Source: an uncultured Balneolaceae bacterium
GTDB lineage: Bacteria; Bacteroidota; Rhodothermia; Balneolales; Balneolaceae
Length of the DNA: 64,000 nt
Assembly (NCBI GenBank): GCA_913057825.1
Contig: CAJXOW010000008.1
Span: 1-64,000 of the forward strand
Direction of reading: 5' to 3'
Of the stretch, positions 52,553 through 61,104 are shown piece by piece. Within the stretch, counting starts at the first letter, position 1. Each line of letters starts with the position of its first letter. A program made the position numbers and the translations under genes. The notes under the pieces were generated by a model that was not told the origin of the DNA, did no database searches, and was given only the letters and a program-made list of their open reading frames with translations.

Positions 52553-53038
52553 TCAGTTGTTGTGATGCTGCTGATGGTCTTTGCCTTCCATCCCCTCTTT
52601 TTTATTCATCATGCCATTGCCGTCCATCATATTCGACTGCATCATCTGCATGCACATCATATGCATTTTCATCATGGAGGAATCGCCCATCATGTTCATC
52701 ATTTTGGAGTGATCCATGTTGCCATCCATCATGGACTGCATCATTTCCATGTGCTTTTGCATGCGCTCTCTCATCTGGGGTTTGTTCATCATCTGTTTCA
52801 TATTCCCCATCATCATGGTACTGTCCATCTCCATGGATCCCATCATATGCTTCATCATTTGCCGGCGCATATCGGGATTTTGAGCCATATGCTCCATCAT
52901 CATAGCTCGCATGGATGAATCCTGCATCATCTGCATCATTTGTTGTTTGTTTTGCTTCATATCTTGTTTCGATTGCTGCGCCAAACTCATGCCTGTAAAA
53001 AGAAGCACCAAAGAAAAAATTAATGTCAAACGTTTCAT
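52553..53038 (-). CDS. Met-rich periplasmic protein
   Basis: Start at 53038 (MKRLTLIFSLVLLFTG) gives a signal peptide ending SLAQ. The mature ~140 residues are built almost entirely of Met, Gln, Lys, His and Asp in helical MxxM and MMxxM patterns (HMMGSMEMDSTMMMGNMKQM). They should chelate many Cu(I) ions, functionally like the Met-rich parts of PcoA or CusF, though not homologous to CusF. A low-complexity sequence, so family assignment is weak. It lies between pcoA and the RND genes. Confidence 0.75.
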   Translation of the reverse strand: MKRLTLIFSLVLLFTGMSLAQQSKQDMKQNKQQMMQMMQDSSMRAMMMEHMAQNPDMRRQMMKHMMGSMEMDSTMMMGNMKQMMNKPQMRERMQKHMEMMQSMMDGNMDHSKMMNMMGDSSMMKMHMMCMQMMQSNMMDGNGMMNKKEGMEGKDHQQHHNN

Positions 53039-53102
53039 ATAAATCACCTGTTTTTAAAATTTGCGTTACAGTTACAATTTGAATGAGCTAGTAAAGACTG
53101 TT

Positions 53103-53265
53103 AGAGATCTTTGAAAACCCGGGCGGCGGTTCCTTGCTCGTATACTTTTCTTCGGTTGAATACATTGAATGGTTAATCGCCCTGTATACGATTATCGTTA
53201 TTACTGCCTGCCACCCAGAAAATTATTATGCTTCGGAACCGCCGCCCGAGTTTTCAAAGATCTCT
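53103..53265. repeat. 163-bp element with 31-bp terminal inverted repeats
   Basis: The 31-bp arm 53103-53133 (starting AGAGATCTTTGAAAACCC) is complementary to 53235-53265 with a single mismatch. Between them are ~100 bp with a weaker GTATAC/GTATAC pairing. The arms share the CCCGGGC core with the ~150-bp elements but the interior is different. It lies in the 418-bp gap between cusA and the Met-rich gene. It may be a MITE-like insertion or a transcript-ending structure. Confidence 0.7.
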
Positions 53266-53453
53266 TTTAATTACTTTTCCAATTCAGGTCTGCACTCCGG
53301 TCCCTATTCCTTGAGCTATTCACTCACGCCGGACAACTGCTCTTCGGAGAACAGATGAACGGGTTTGGAATCTAAATTATACATATATGATTATTCAGTA
53401 ATTTATTATTAAGTCATTTATCTTGGCTCATATAACAATATAGTTATACTCCC

Positions 53454-53470
53454 CTTAAATGAACCTTAAA
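53454..53470 (+). promoter_or_regulatory. Tandem CTTAAA box, site 3 (3' end of cusA)
   Basis: CTTAAATGAACCTTAAA, identical to site 4. It overlaps the last codons of cusA and is about 415 bp upstream of the Met-rich gene, so its target is unclear. Confidence 0.5.
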
Positions 53471-56400
53471 CTTCTCGGCTTCTCCAGAGGTAATAGATGA
53501 CCGGCAACACGACCAGACTAAGAATAGTGGCTGATATCATACCACCCACCATCGGGGCAGCAATCCGTTTCATAACCGTCGCCCCCGTTCCCATACCCCA
53601 CATAATAGGCAGCAAACCACCGGTAATGGCACAAACGGTCATAAATATCGGGCGGATGCGCTGTGCCGACCCTTCAATGACAGCCTGTTTCAAGTCGTCC
53701 AGGCTATTCATTTTGTCATGGTACTTCCGGTTGTTGTATGCATTGTCCAGGTACGTAAGCATGATAACACCAATCTCGGCGGCGACACCGGCCAGGGCGA
53801 TGGCGCCGACGCCCACAGCCACACTCAAGTTGTATCCCAGGATATACAACAGCCAGAACGAACCGACCAGCGAGAAGGGCAGCGTAAGCAACACGATCAA
53901 ACTTTCCTGTAGATTTTTGAAATTAAAGTACAGCAACAGAAAGATGATCAACAGCGTGATTGGAACTACGACTTGCAGTCGTTTTTTGGCGCGTTCCATA
54001 TACTCATACTGTCCACTCCAGGCCAGGCTGTAGCCGGCGGGCAAGTCCATTCGTTCGTTCAGGGTCTGCCGGGCCTGATTTACATAACTGCCAATATCGG
54101 AAGTAGTGAGATCCACATAGACCCAGCTGGAATAACGGGCATTCTCTGTTTTAATCACCGGGGCGTCTTTGCGCATTTGGAGATCAACCACATAATCGAT
54201 CGGTATCTGGGCACCGGAGGGAGTGGGAATGAGAACTCTTGCCAGGTCCGTCAGATTTTCTCGCGTTTCACGGGCATACCGCACATTTACCGGATATCGT
54301 TCCAGCCCCTCCACGGTTTCCGTCACATTCATACCACCAATGGCTGACTGAATCACGTCTTGAACATCACCGGTCGTCAGTCCATACCGGGCAGCTTCTT
54401 TGCGGTCAATGTTGAAATCCAGGTAATTACCACCGGTTGTCTTGTCGGCAAATACACTCAGAGTACCTGGAACATCGCGCACCACCGAGGCAATATCCTG
54501 GCTGAGATCGGAGAGTGTCTGCAGGTCAGGTCCGGTGACTTTAATCCCGATCGGAGTTTTGATTCCCGTAGAAAGCATATCTATCCGGGTTTTGATCGGC
54601 ATCGTCCAGGCATTGGTAAGACCGGGTATTTTTATAGCTGCATCCATCTCCTTCTTCAGTTTGTCCATCGTCATTCCATCCCGCCACTGATCTTCGGGTT
54701 TGAGCTGAACAATGGTTTCGAACATCGATAGCGGAGCCGGGTCAGTGGAAGTTTGCGCCCGACCCGCCTTGCCAAAGACCGTTTCCACTTCGGGGAAACT
54801 GGCAATGACTTTATCGGTCTGCTGCAGCAGTTCTTTGGCTTTAGTAATACTGATACCCGGGTCGGTAGTGGGCATATAAAGCAGGTCGCCCTCTTCAATG
54901 GGGGGCATGAATTCCGAACCCAACCGTTGCAGGGGCACAATGGAAATAGCCAGGATCGCAATGGAGGCCATAACGGTCGTCCATTTAAACCTCAGCGCCC
55001 ATTTGATTACAGGCCGGTAGATCCAAACCAGAAACCTGTTAACCGGATTTTTATGCTCCGGCTGAATTTTTCCGCGGATCAAATAGCCCATCAATACAGG
55101 TACCAACGTTACCGAAAGCAGGGCTGCCGCGGCCATGGCATATGTTTTGGTATAGGCCAGAGGCTTAAACAAGCGTCCCTCCTGTCCCTGCAGGGCAAAG
55201 ATCGGCAAAAACGAAACCGTAATAATAAGCAGCGAGAAGAACAGGGCCGGCCCCACTTCTTTGGAGGCATCTACGATAATCTGCCAGTGCCCTTTCTTTC
55301 CACGATCTTTTTCCAGGTGTTTGTGGGCATTCTCCACCATCACGATGGCTGCATCGACCATCGCCCCAATCGCTATGGCAATGCCGCTCAGCGACATAAT
55401 ATTGGCGTTGATGCCTTGAAAATACATCACCAGGAAAGCGGCCAGAATACCGATGGGCAAACTGATAATTGCTACCAGCGAACTCCTGAAGTGCAGCAGG
55501 AATATCAACACGATGAGGGCCACGATAATGCTTTCCTCCAGGAGCTTGTGCTTCAGGAAATCAATAGCCCGTTGTATTAGACCTGAGCGATCGTAAGCCG
55601 TTTTAACCGTTACGCCCTCCGGTAAGCCACTCTCAAGCTCTTTAAGCTTGGCTTTTACATTATTGATGGTCTGGAGAGCATTTTCGCCGTAGCGCATCAC
55701 TACCACCCCTCCCACCGTTTCCCCTTCGCCGTTCCAATCGGCTACACCACGGCGCAGGTCAGGACCCAATTGCACGTTGGCCACATTGCGGATAGTCACC
55801 GGGGTACCGTTGCCATCCGTACCGATGGGCACATTTTGAACGTCGGCTATGGATTGAATATACCCTTTGCCACGCACCATATACTCGGTCTCACTCATCT
55901 CCACCAAGCGTCCCCCCACGTCGTTATTACTACGTTTAAGCGCCATCTTGATTTTTGATAGGGGGATATCGTAGGCCAGCAGCTTGTCAGGATCAACTTC
56001 TACCTGGTACTGCTTAACATGTCCGCCGATACTGGCCACTTCAGCCACCCCCTCCACACTGAGCAGCTCGTATTTGAGAAACCAGTCCTGGATCGAGCGC
56101 AACTGTTGGAGGTCGTATTGGTCGCCCCCGTCCAGCACATATTCATACACCCATCCCACCCCGGTGGCATCGGGTCCCAGGGTGGGGGTAACCCCTTCCG
56201 GTAAATTACTGCCCGCCGTATTCAAATATTCCAGAACCCTGCTGCGTGCCCAGTACATGTCGGTGTCGTCCTCAAATATGATATAAATGAAGGAGAGCCC
56301 GAAGAACGAATAACCGCGAACCACTTTCGATTTGGGAACGGACATCATGGTAGTAGTTAGCGGATAAGTAACCTGATCTTCTACCACCTGCGGAGCCTGT

Positions 56401-56564
56401 CCGGGGTACTTGGTAAATACAATGACCTGAACGTCACTAAGGTCTGGAATCGCGTCAACCGGCGTTTGGTACATCACATAAGTGCCGCCCGCCAGCAGCA
56501 GAATGCTGGCTATAACCACCATGACTCGGTTGTTGACGGATAGTTCAATAATTTTCTGTAGCAT
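53466..56564 (-). CDS. cusA: CusA-type heavy-metal RND efflux pump
   Basis: A 1032-residue inner-membrane pump of the HME-RND family with twelve membrane helices and two large periplasmic loops. It is very close to E. coli CusA in its periplasmic core: EGDLLYMPTTDPGIS, PLSMFETIVQLKPE and IDMLSTGIKTPIG keep the three copper-binding methionines (E. coli M573, M623, M672), pointing to Cu(I)/Ag(I). The proton-relay segment GAMVDAAIVMVENAHK is intact. It takes metal from the periplasm or adaptor and expels it through CusC. It follows cusB by 54 bp. Confidence 0.95.
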   Translation of the reverse strand: MLQKIIELSVNNRVMVVIASILLLAGGTYVMYQTPVDAIPDLSDVQVIVFTKYPGQAPQVVEDQVTYPLTTTMMSVPKSKVVRGYSFFGLSFIYIIFEDDTDMYWARSRVLEYLNTAGSNLPEGVTPTLGPDATGVGWVYEYVLDGGDQYDLQQLRSIQDWFLKYELLSVEGVAEVASIGGHVKQYQVEVDPDKLLAYDIPLSKIKMALKRSNNDVGGRLVEMSETEYMVRGKGYIQSIADVQNVPIGTDGNGTPVTIRNVANVQLGPDLRRGVADWNGEGETVGGVVVMRYGENALQTINNVKAKLKELESGLPEGVTVKTAYDRSGLIQRAIDFLKHKLLEESIIVALIVLIFLLHFRSSLVAIISLPIGILAAFLVMYFQGINANIMSLSGIAIAIGAMVDAAIVMVENAHKHLEKDRGKKGHWQIIVDASKEVGPALFFSLLIITVSFLPIFALQGQEGRLFKPLAYTKTYAMAAAALLSVTLVPVLMGYLIRGKIQPEHKNPVNRFLVWIYRPVIKWALRFKWTTVMASIAILAISIVPLQRLGSEFMPPIEEGDLLYMPTTDPGISITKAKELLQQTDKVIASFPEVETVFGKAGRAQTSTDPAPLSMFETIVQLKPEDQWRDGMTMDKLKKEMDAAIKIPGLTNAWTMPIKTRIDMLSTGIKTPIGIKVTGPDLQTLSDLSQDIASVVRDVPGTLSVFADKTTGGNYLDFNIDRKEAARYGLTTGDVQDVIQSAIGGMNVTETVEGLERYPVNVRYARETRENLTDLARVLIPTPSGAQIPIDYVVDLQMRKDAPVIKTENARYSSWVYVDLTTSDIGSYVNQARQTLNERMDLPAGYSLAWSGQYEYMERAKKRLQVVVPITLLIIFLLLYFNFKNLQESLIVLLTLPFSLVGSFWLLYILGYNLSVAVGVGAIALAGVAAEIGVIMLTYLDNAYNNRKYHDKMNSLDDLKQAVIEGSAQRIRPIFMTVCAITGGLLPIMWGMGTGATVMKRIAAPMVGGMISATILSLVVLPVIYYLWRSREV

Positions 56565-56618
56565 TGCTTATCTCTCCAAAATCTTTTGTGGGTGTTGCGC
56601 TGTTGCGTTCGGCGCAGG

Positions 56619-58025
56619 TTACATGTTCATGTCGGAGTGGTCGGTCGTCTCGGTCGAGTCCACCGACTGATTCATTTCACCACCAGACCTATCCATGTTC
56701 TTCATATCCGTATCCGAGCTGTCTTGTTTTTGCCGGAGCATTTTCTGGATGGCTTCCTGCAGACGGCTTTCACTGTCAAAGAGGAATTGAGCGGAAGTGA
56801 CAATCTTTTCGCCCGGCTTTACCCCTTCCAGTACTTCGATTTCATTATTACGCTGGCCGCCTTCCATACCCAGTGTTACCTCCCTCGGCTCAAAAGCGCC
56901 TTCTCCTTTTGCGACGAATACCACGTTGCGTTCGCCGGTTCTGATAATGGCTTCATTCGGAATGACCGTGACATTCTGCTTGGGTCGCGTGGAAATACGG
57001 ACATTGGCAAACATACCGGGCTTCAGCTCCAGGTCGGGATTGGGAAATTCCAGTCGCACCTGAATAGTCCGGGTTTTATGGTCCAGGCTGGGATATATAT
57101 AGGCAACGGATCCCCGATAGGTTTTGCCGGGCTGGTAGGACAGTTCCATTCGGGCGGGTTGGCCTTCTTCAATCCAGGGAACTTCATAGTCATACACACT
57201 GGCTTGTACCCAAACAGTAGAAAGATCAGCAATCTTGTAGGCCGGGGTTCCGACCTTAATAAATTCGCCTTCGACGGCATTCTTGTGAAGCACAACTCCT
57301 GTTGCCGGTGCCTTCAAAGTTACCGCTTTTTTAACCTCTCCGGTTTTTTCCAACCGCTGAATCTCCGAAGCGGGAATATCCCAGTATTCCAGTCGCTTCC
57401 GGGTGGCTTCGAGCAGACTGTTGCCCCCGTCTCGAATGGCCTCAAAACTGCTGGCCTCTACCTTGTCGCGTGTTTTGAGAGCCAGCAGGTATTCCCGCTG
57501 GGTAGTGACCAGCTCCGGTGAGTAGATACTGAAAAGCGGTTGGCCCCGACGGACCATTTTACCCGTGTAATCCAAATAAAGTTCTTCTATCCAGCCGGAA
57601 ATTTTGGGATTTACGGTGTGGAGCTTCTGTTCATCGTATTCCACTTTTCCGATGGCGCTAACAATAGCGGAGAGATCTTTTTGCTCGACCATTGCCGTGC
57701 GTACATTCATATTTTGAACAACGACGGGATTAATTTTTACCATCCCTTCCGAACTATTTGCTTCATCGGCATAAACAGGCACCAGGTCCATCCCCATCTT
57801 GGATTTGCCCGGTTGGTCATAGATTTCATCCGGATTCATAGGAGCCTGCCAGTAAAGAACCTCTCGATCTGCCTGTTTCTCGTTATCGGATTTCGCTTGA
57901 TTTTGCATATCCGGAGATTGTGAAGCCGGGCCTGAAGTACCGGTGGTATATGTACCCAGCCAATAGCCCCCCAAAGTAAAAATGACAATGGCGCCAAGGA
58001 AAAGAAGTATCGTTTTAGTATTCAT
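56619..58025 (-). CDS. cusB: CusB-type periplasmic adaptor
   Basis: A 468-residue membrane-fusion protein anchored by an N-terminal helix (TILLFLGAIVIFTLGGYWLG). The heavy-metal-binding segment LYWQAPMNPDEIYDQPGKSK then MGMDLVPVY is the Cus-like variant of the YTCPMHP domain. Lipoyl/hairpin domains follow (SGWIEELYLDYTGKMVRRGQ, ATGVVLHKNAVEGEFIKVG) and a beta-barrel part. The C-terminal tail is Met/Asp/His-rich (TDHSDMNM) and may bind copper. It links CusA to CusC. Confidence 0.93.
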   Translation of the reverse strand: MNTKTILLFLGAIVIFTLGGYWLGTYTTGTSGPASQSPDMQNQAKSDNEKQADREVLYWQAPMNPDEIYDQPGKSKMGMDLVPVYADEANSSEGMVKINPVVVQNMNVRTAMVEQKDLSAIVSAIGKVEYDEQKLHTVNPKISGWIEELYLDYTGKMVRRGQPLFSIYSPELVTTQREYLLALKTRDKVEASSFEAIRDGGNSLLEATRKRLEYWDIPASEIQRLEKTGEVKKAVTLKAPATGVVLHKNAVEGEFIKVGTPAYKIADLSTVWVQASVYDYEVPWIEEGQPARMELSYQPGKTYRGSVAYIYPSLDHKTRTIQVRLEFPNPDLELKPGMFANVRISTRPKQNVTVIPNEAIIRTGERNVVFVAKGEGAFEPREVTLGMEGGQRNNEIEVLEGVKPGEKIVTSAQFLFDSESRLQEAIQKMLRQKQDSSDTDMKNMDRSGGEMNQSVDSTETTDHSDMNM

Positions 58026-58061
58026 GGTGTAGGTTCTTATTAAAATGTTTTCCTAAAAGGG

Positions 58062-59342
58062 TTAAAACTCGGAACCGGTCAACGCTTCTATCTCGGCCAC
58101 TTCTTTATGGTAATCAGCTATAAATCGATGATAATCCAACCGAAACTGAAACAGGGTCAACTCGCTGTCGAGCAGAGACAAAAAGTCAACGTTGTCGTTT
58201 TGATATCCGGCCATCGACGATTCCAGGGATTCTTCAGCCTGGGGGATAATGCCGGTTCTGTACAGGTCGATCAGCCGCTGGTTCTTCTCAAGGTTGGAGA
58301 GTGCCTGCTGAAGCTCCTGTTCAACGGAGTTCTTTATATTCTCATAGCGAAACTTCGCAGAATACTGATTAATATGCGTTTCTTGTATCTTTTTCCCTTG
58401 TTTCTTGTGATAAAAAAGGGGGATCTTGACATTGAACATGGCCGATAAAAAATCATATCCGGGCATTCCGTTTTGCAGCTCGTTTCGCTGCGTATAGGCG
58501 ACCCCCACCGCAAAGTCGGGATAGCGATCTTTCCGGGCGAGATCCACCTGCTGGCCCCTTTGTCTTACGGCTGTTTTCCAGGCGGAAAGCAGCGGACTGC
58601 TGCTGTCGGCTTGCTGAGTTAGTGCCATCAATTCGGGCCTCTCGGGTTCCGGTTCAGAAACCACCGCTTTTCCAATTGGAGCCGCCGCCGGTTCGTTCAT
58701 AAGCGTGTTAATTTGAGCCTGAACCGTCTCGCGTTGCTGGCTCAACCTAAGCTCACGGTCAATCATTTTGGAGAGTGCTACCTGGGCCCTCAGTACATCC
58801 GGCTGAACCCCTTTACCCACGCCATACCGCGTTTCAGCAATTTCAACAAATTCCTTTAGCACCTCCTGGTTGTTCTTTACGGTAGCGATAGCTTGATCAA
58901 TGTAATAAAGGTCGAAATAGGACTGACTGGTTTTCTTGACAAGATGATTTTTTAACTCCCGATGCCGGTGCAAACTTATCTCTGAATCACTTCTTGCAAT
59001 ATCTCCCTTCAGGCTGAGCTTTCCCGGAAATGGGAAAGATTGCATTAGCGAAATCTGCTTGCCGGACATCGGTTCCTGGTCGAACGAAAAACTGTTGACC
59101 GGCAGGTTCATAAGGTTTAAACCCAGCGTGGGATCCGGCAGCGCTTCTTGCTGAGTTATTCGGGTTTTACTTGCCTCCCACCCCTGAAAAGAGGCTTGCA
59201 GTTCGGGATTTTGAGTTAGCACTTTATGGATTAGCTCATCGAGAACTAGGGTTGAGTCCCGGGGTTGAGAAATCCCTGAAACAGGCAATGCTAAAATCAG
59301 AAGAAGAGGGATAAACCCAGCCCGTAATAAACTTCTTTTCAT
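58062..59342 (-). CDS. cusC: CusC/TolC-type outer-membrane efflux protein
   Basis: Start MKRSLLRAGFIPLLLILALP at 59342 gives a signal peptide. The mature protein has two TolC-like repeats of long helices (LKEFVEIAETRYGVGKGVQP, AEESLESSMAGYQNDNVDFL) forming the outer-membrane channel tunnel. At 426 residues it is typical of the short TolC-family members in metal RND operons. First gene of the cusCBA operon; a tandem CTTAAA box is 270 bp upstream in the divergent region. Confidence 0.88.
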   Translation of the reverse strand: MKRSLLRAGFIPLLLILALPVSGISQPRDSTLVLDELIHKVLTQNPELQASFQGWEASKTRITQQEALPDPTLGLNLMNLPVNSFSFDQEPMSGKQISLMQSFPFPGKLSLKGDIARSDSEISLHRHRELKNHLVKKTSQSYFDLYYIDQAIATVKNNQEVLKEFVEIAETRYGVGKGVQPDVLRAQVALSKMIDRELRLSQQRETVQAQINTLMNEPAAAPIGKAVVSEPEPERPELMALTQQADSSSPLLSAWKTAVRQRGQQVDLARKDRYPDFAVGVAYTQRNELQNGMPGYDFLSAMFNVKIPLFYHKKQGKKIQETHINQYSAKFRYENIKNSVEQELQQALSNLEKNQRLIDLYRTGIIPQAEESLESSMAGYQNDNVDFLSLLDSELTLFQFRLDYHRFIADYHKEVAEIEALTGSEF

Positions 59343-59614
59343 TGGTGGTCCATTTAATGGTTCAATTGGTACAATAGTTTCAGTCAATGTTCAATAATTT
59401 TATCTGCTTAACCCTCAAACAGAGTCAGATACTGCACTGATATGTTTCTGAATTCCAGCGCTGTTATGAGTTCAGCAAGACGGGTTCCCTTGCCTTTTGT
59501 GTTAATAACAGCTGCTTTCAGTCAAAAAGGCAGGTAAGAGAGTAAATATTGAGTTACGCCAGTTATATTTAAAGAGCTTTTTGTCTTGTTTGAAATTAAA
59601 ATAGCTCCGGGTCC

Positions 59615-59631
59615 CTTAAATGAACCTTAAA
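59615..59631 (+). promoter_or_regulatory. Tandem CTTAAA box, site 4 (cusC/SHOCT divergent region)
   Basis: CTTAAATGAACCTTAAA, identical to site 3, in the 539-bp gap 59343-59881 between divergent operons. A further single CTTAAA lies at 59680-59685. No gene is credible in this gap; the plus-strand frame at 59620-59868 begins inside the box and looks spurious. Confidence 0.65.
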
Positions 59632-59881
59632 TTTTCAGGGAATTTTTCTCACACATTGATTCTGAAGCCTGTAGTAACTCTTAAATTTTTGCCCAGCTTC
59701 ATTTATGCTGGTCACCACGAAAATCTGTTTTGCGTACCGGGGTATAATGCCTTTGCCATGTTCCTTGCCTGGGAGGGAATAATGCGATTTAAGCTTCTGT
59801 TAAGGTTTGCCTGTTTATACTTATATATAACGTCGAACATCGACTTCTTAACAATAAACCGAAAATGAAAATTATAGATCC

Positions 59882-60097
59882 ATGTTCTACGATCATCACT
59901 TTATAGGAATGCACTGGATTTGGTGGCTTTTGGTTGCCGGGTTCATACTTCTGATTATTTTTAATATGTTACCATACCGGACTGCATCAGCGTCCAAAGA
60001 AGATGCACTGGATATCCTGAAAATGAGATATGCCCGGGGCGAAATTGAACAGGAGGAATTCGAGGAAAGAAAACGAGTTCTATTGCAGAGCAAATAA
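59882..60097 (+). CDS. SHOCT-domain membrane protein (71 aa)
   Basis: One membrane helix (WIWWLLVAGFILLIIFNML, about residues 12-30) followed by a SHOCT domain (ALDILKMRYARGEIEQEEFE). SHOCT peptides of this form are frequent beside copper and other metal-efflux genes and may help oligomerise or stabilise membrane complexes. It starts the plus-strand unit with the cytochrome c lipoprotein 45 bp downstream, divergent from cusCBA. Confidence 0.75.
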   Translation: MFYDHHFIGMHWIWWLLVAGFILLIIFNMLPYRTASASKEDALDILKMRYARGEIEQEEFEERKRVLLQSK

Positions 60098-60142
60098 ACA
60101 AGTCTTATAGACTTAAAACCCTTAATAAATACAGTTGTCTTT

Positions 60143-61051
60143 ATGACCCGCGTACCCAAAAGAGTTTTTCTTTTGTTTCCCATTATAGTGCTGTTGCTGT
60201 TGACTTCTTGTCGTATGAAACGTTCCTCTTATATGAACGAAGAGCAGAGACAGCACCTAAATAATTCCTATGACTCGCTTCAAGGCAGCTGGGAAACCCT
60301 GATGAGTGAGTATAAAACAGGAAGGGATACGTTACCGCCAAAACTGAAAACAATGTATGGACGAATGCAACAGATGCATAAGCAGATGGGCACCACTCAC
60401 AACCAAATGATGGGCAGACAGAGGAGGGGTCACATGCAGGGAAATAAAATGATGGGAAAAGGAATGGGTATGCACAGGCGTGGTCAAATGACCGGCGAAT
60501 GGTATCAGCAAATGATGAGCATGCACCAACAAATGGCGGATATGCATGAGCGAATGGGACAACAATCTATGGCCCGGACGAACCGGCGACTATCGAGGGG
60601 GTATGGTAGAATGATGCAAAAACTTCCGGCAACAAATCAAACGTCTGATGAGGCAAGCAAAGAGGAAGAACAACCCTCGAGGATAAATGGAGAACAGTTG
60701 TTTGTACAGAACTGTGCGTCTTGTCACGGAAACAAGGCAGAGGGATATTCCAATGTTTTTCCCCCGCTTGTCAATACCGAGTGGGTGAGCGGCGATAAAT
60801 CCGTACCGATCCGTATCCTGCTTAACGGCATGCAGGGAGAAATCGAAGTAAACGGCCAATCCTACCAGGGAGTAATGCCCTCGTTCAAAGCTCGGTTAAG
60901 TACTGCTGAAATGGCCGCTATCCTGAACTATCTGCGCTCATTGAGTGAAAGCAGCTCTCCTCAAATTACCATGGATGATGTCGCCAGCGTTAAACAAAAT
61001 TATAAAGATCGGAACCAGCCCTGGACTGCGGCGGAACTGAAAGCGGACTGA
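60143..61051 (+). CDS. Met/His-rich lipoprotein with cytochrome c domain
   Basis: A 302-residue lipoprotein (LLLLTSCRMK, lipid-bearing Cys about 23). Residues ~30-160 are Met/Gln/His-rich helices (MGKGMGMHRRGQM, YQQMMSMHQQMADMHERM) suited to binding Cu(I). Residues ~183-280 are a c-type cytochrome with the haem site CASCH (191-195) and a distal Met candidate in QGVMPSF. It combines copper chelation with redox, suggesting electron transfer linked to Cu(I)/Cu(II) handling in the periplasm. It is in the cus cluster next to the SHOCT gene. Confidence 0.8.
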   Translation: MTRVPKRVFLLFPIIVLLLLTSCRMKRSSYMNEEQRQHLNNSYDSLQGSWETLMSEYKTGRDTLPPKLKTMYGRMQQMHKQMGTTHNQMMGRQRRGHMQGNKMMGKGMGMHRRGQMTGEWYQQMMSMHQQMADMHERMGQQSMARTNRRLSRGYGRMMQKLPATNQTSDEASKEEEQPSRINGEQLFVQNCASCHGNKAEGYSNVFPPLVNTEWVSGDKSVPIRILLNGMQGEIEVNGQSYQGVMPSFKARLSTAEMAAILNYLRSLSESSSPQITMDDVASVKQNYKDRNQPWTAAELKAD

Positions 61052-61104
61052 CCTGATTGAAAACTCTTGATTTCCTTGCCTCATTAGCCGTTTCATAGTA
61101 AATC

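Noticed and set aside
52544-52918. His-rich plus-strand frame
   Set aside because: It is the complement of the Met-rich protein gene (CAT codons opposite ATG codons); the minus-strand frame has a signal peptide and sensible start.
53134-53358. Plus-strand frame within and after the 163-bp inverted repeat
   Set aside because: It begins inside the repeat loop and runs through the right arm; composition is not protein-like and no homologue pattern is visible.
59620-59868. 82-codon plus-strand frame upstream of the SHOCT gene
   Set aside because: It starts within the tandem CTTAAA box in a divergent promoter region and lacks recognisable features.
60104-60126. Further CTTA-type repeats before the cytochrome c gene
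   Set aside because: Spacings are 8 and 9 bp rather than 11, so they do not match the box used elsewhere.
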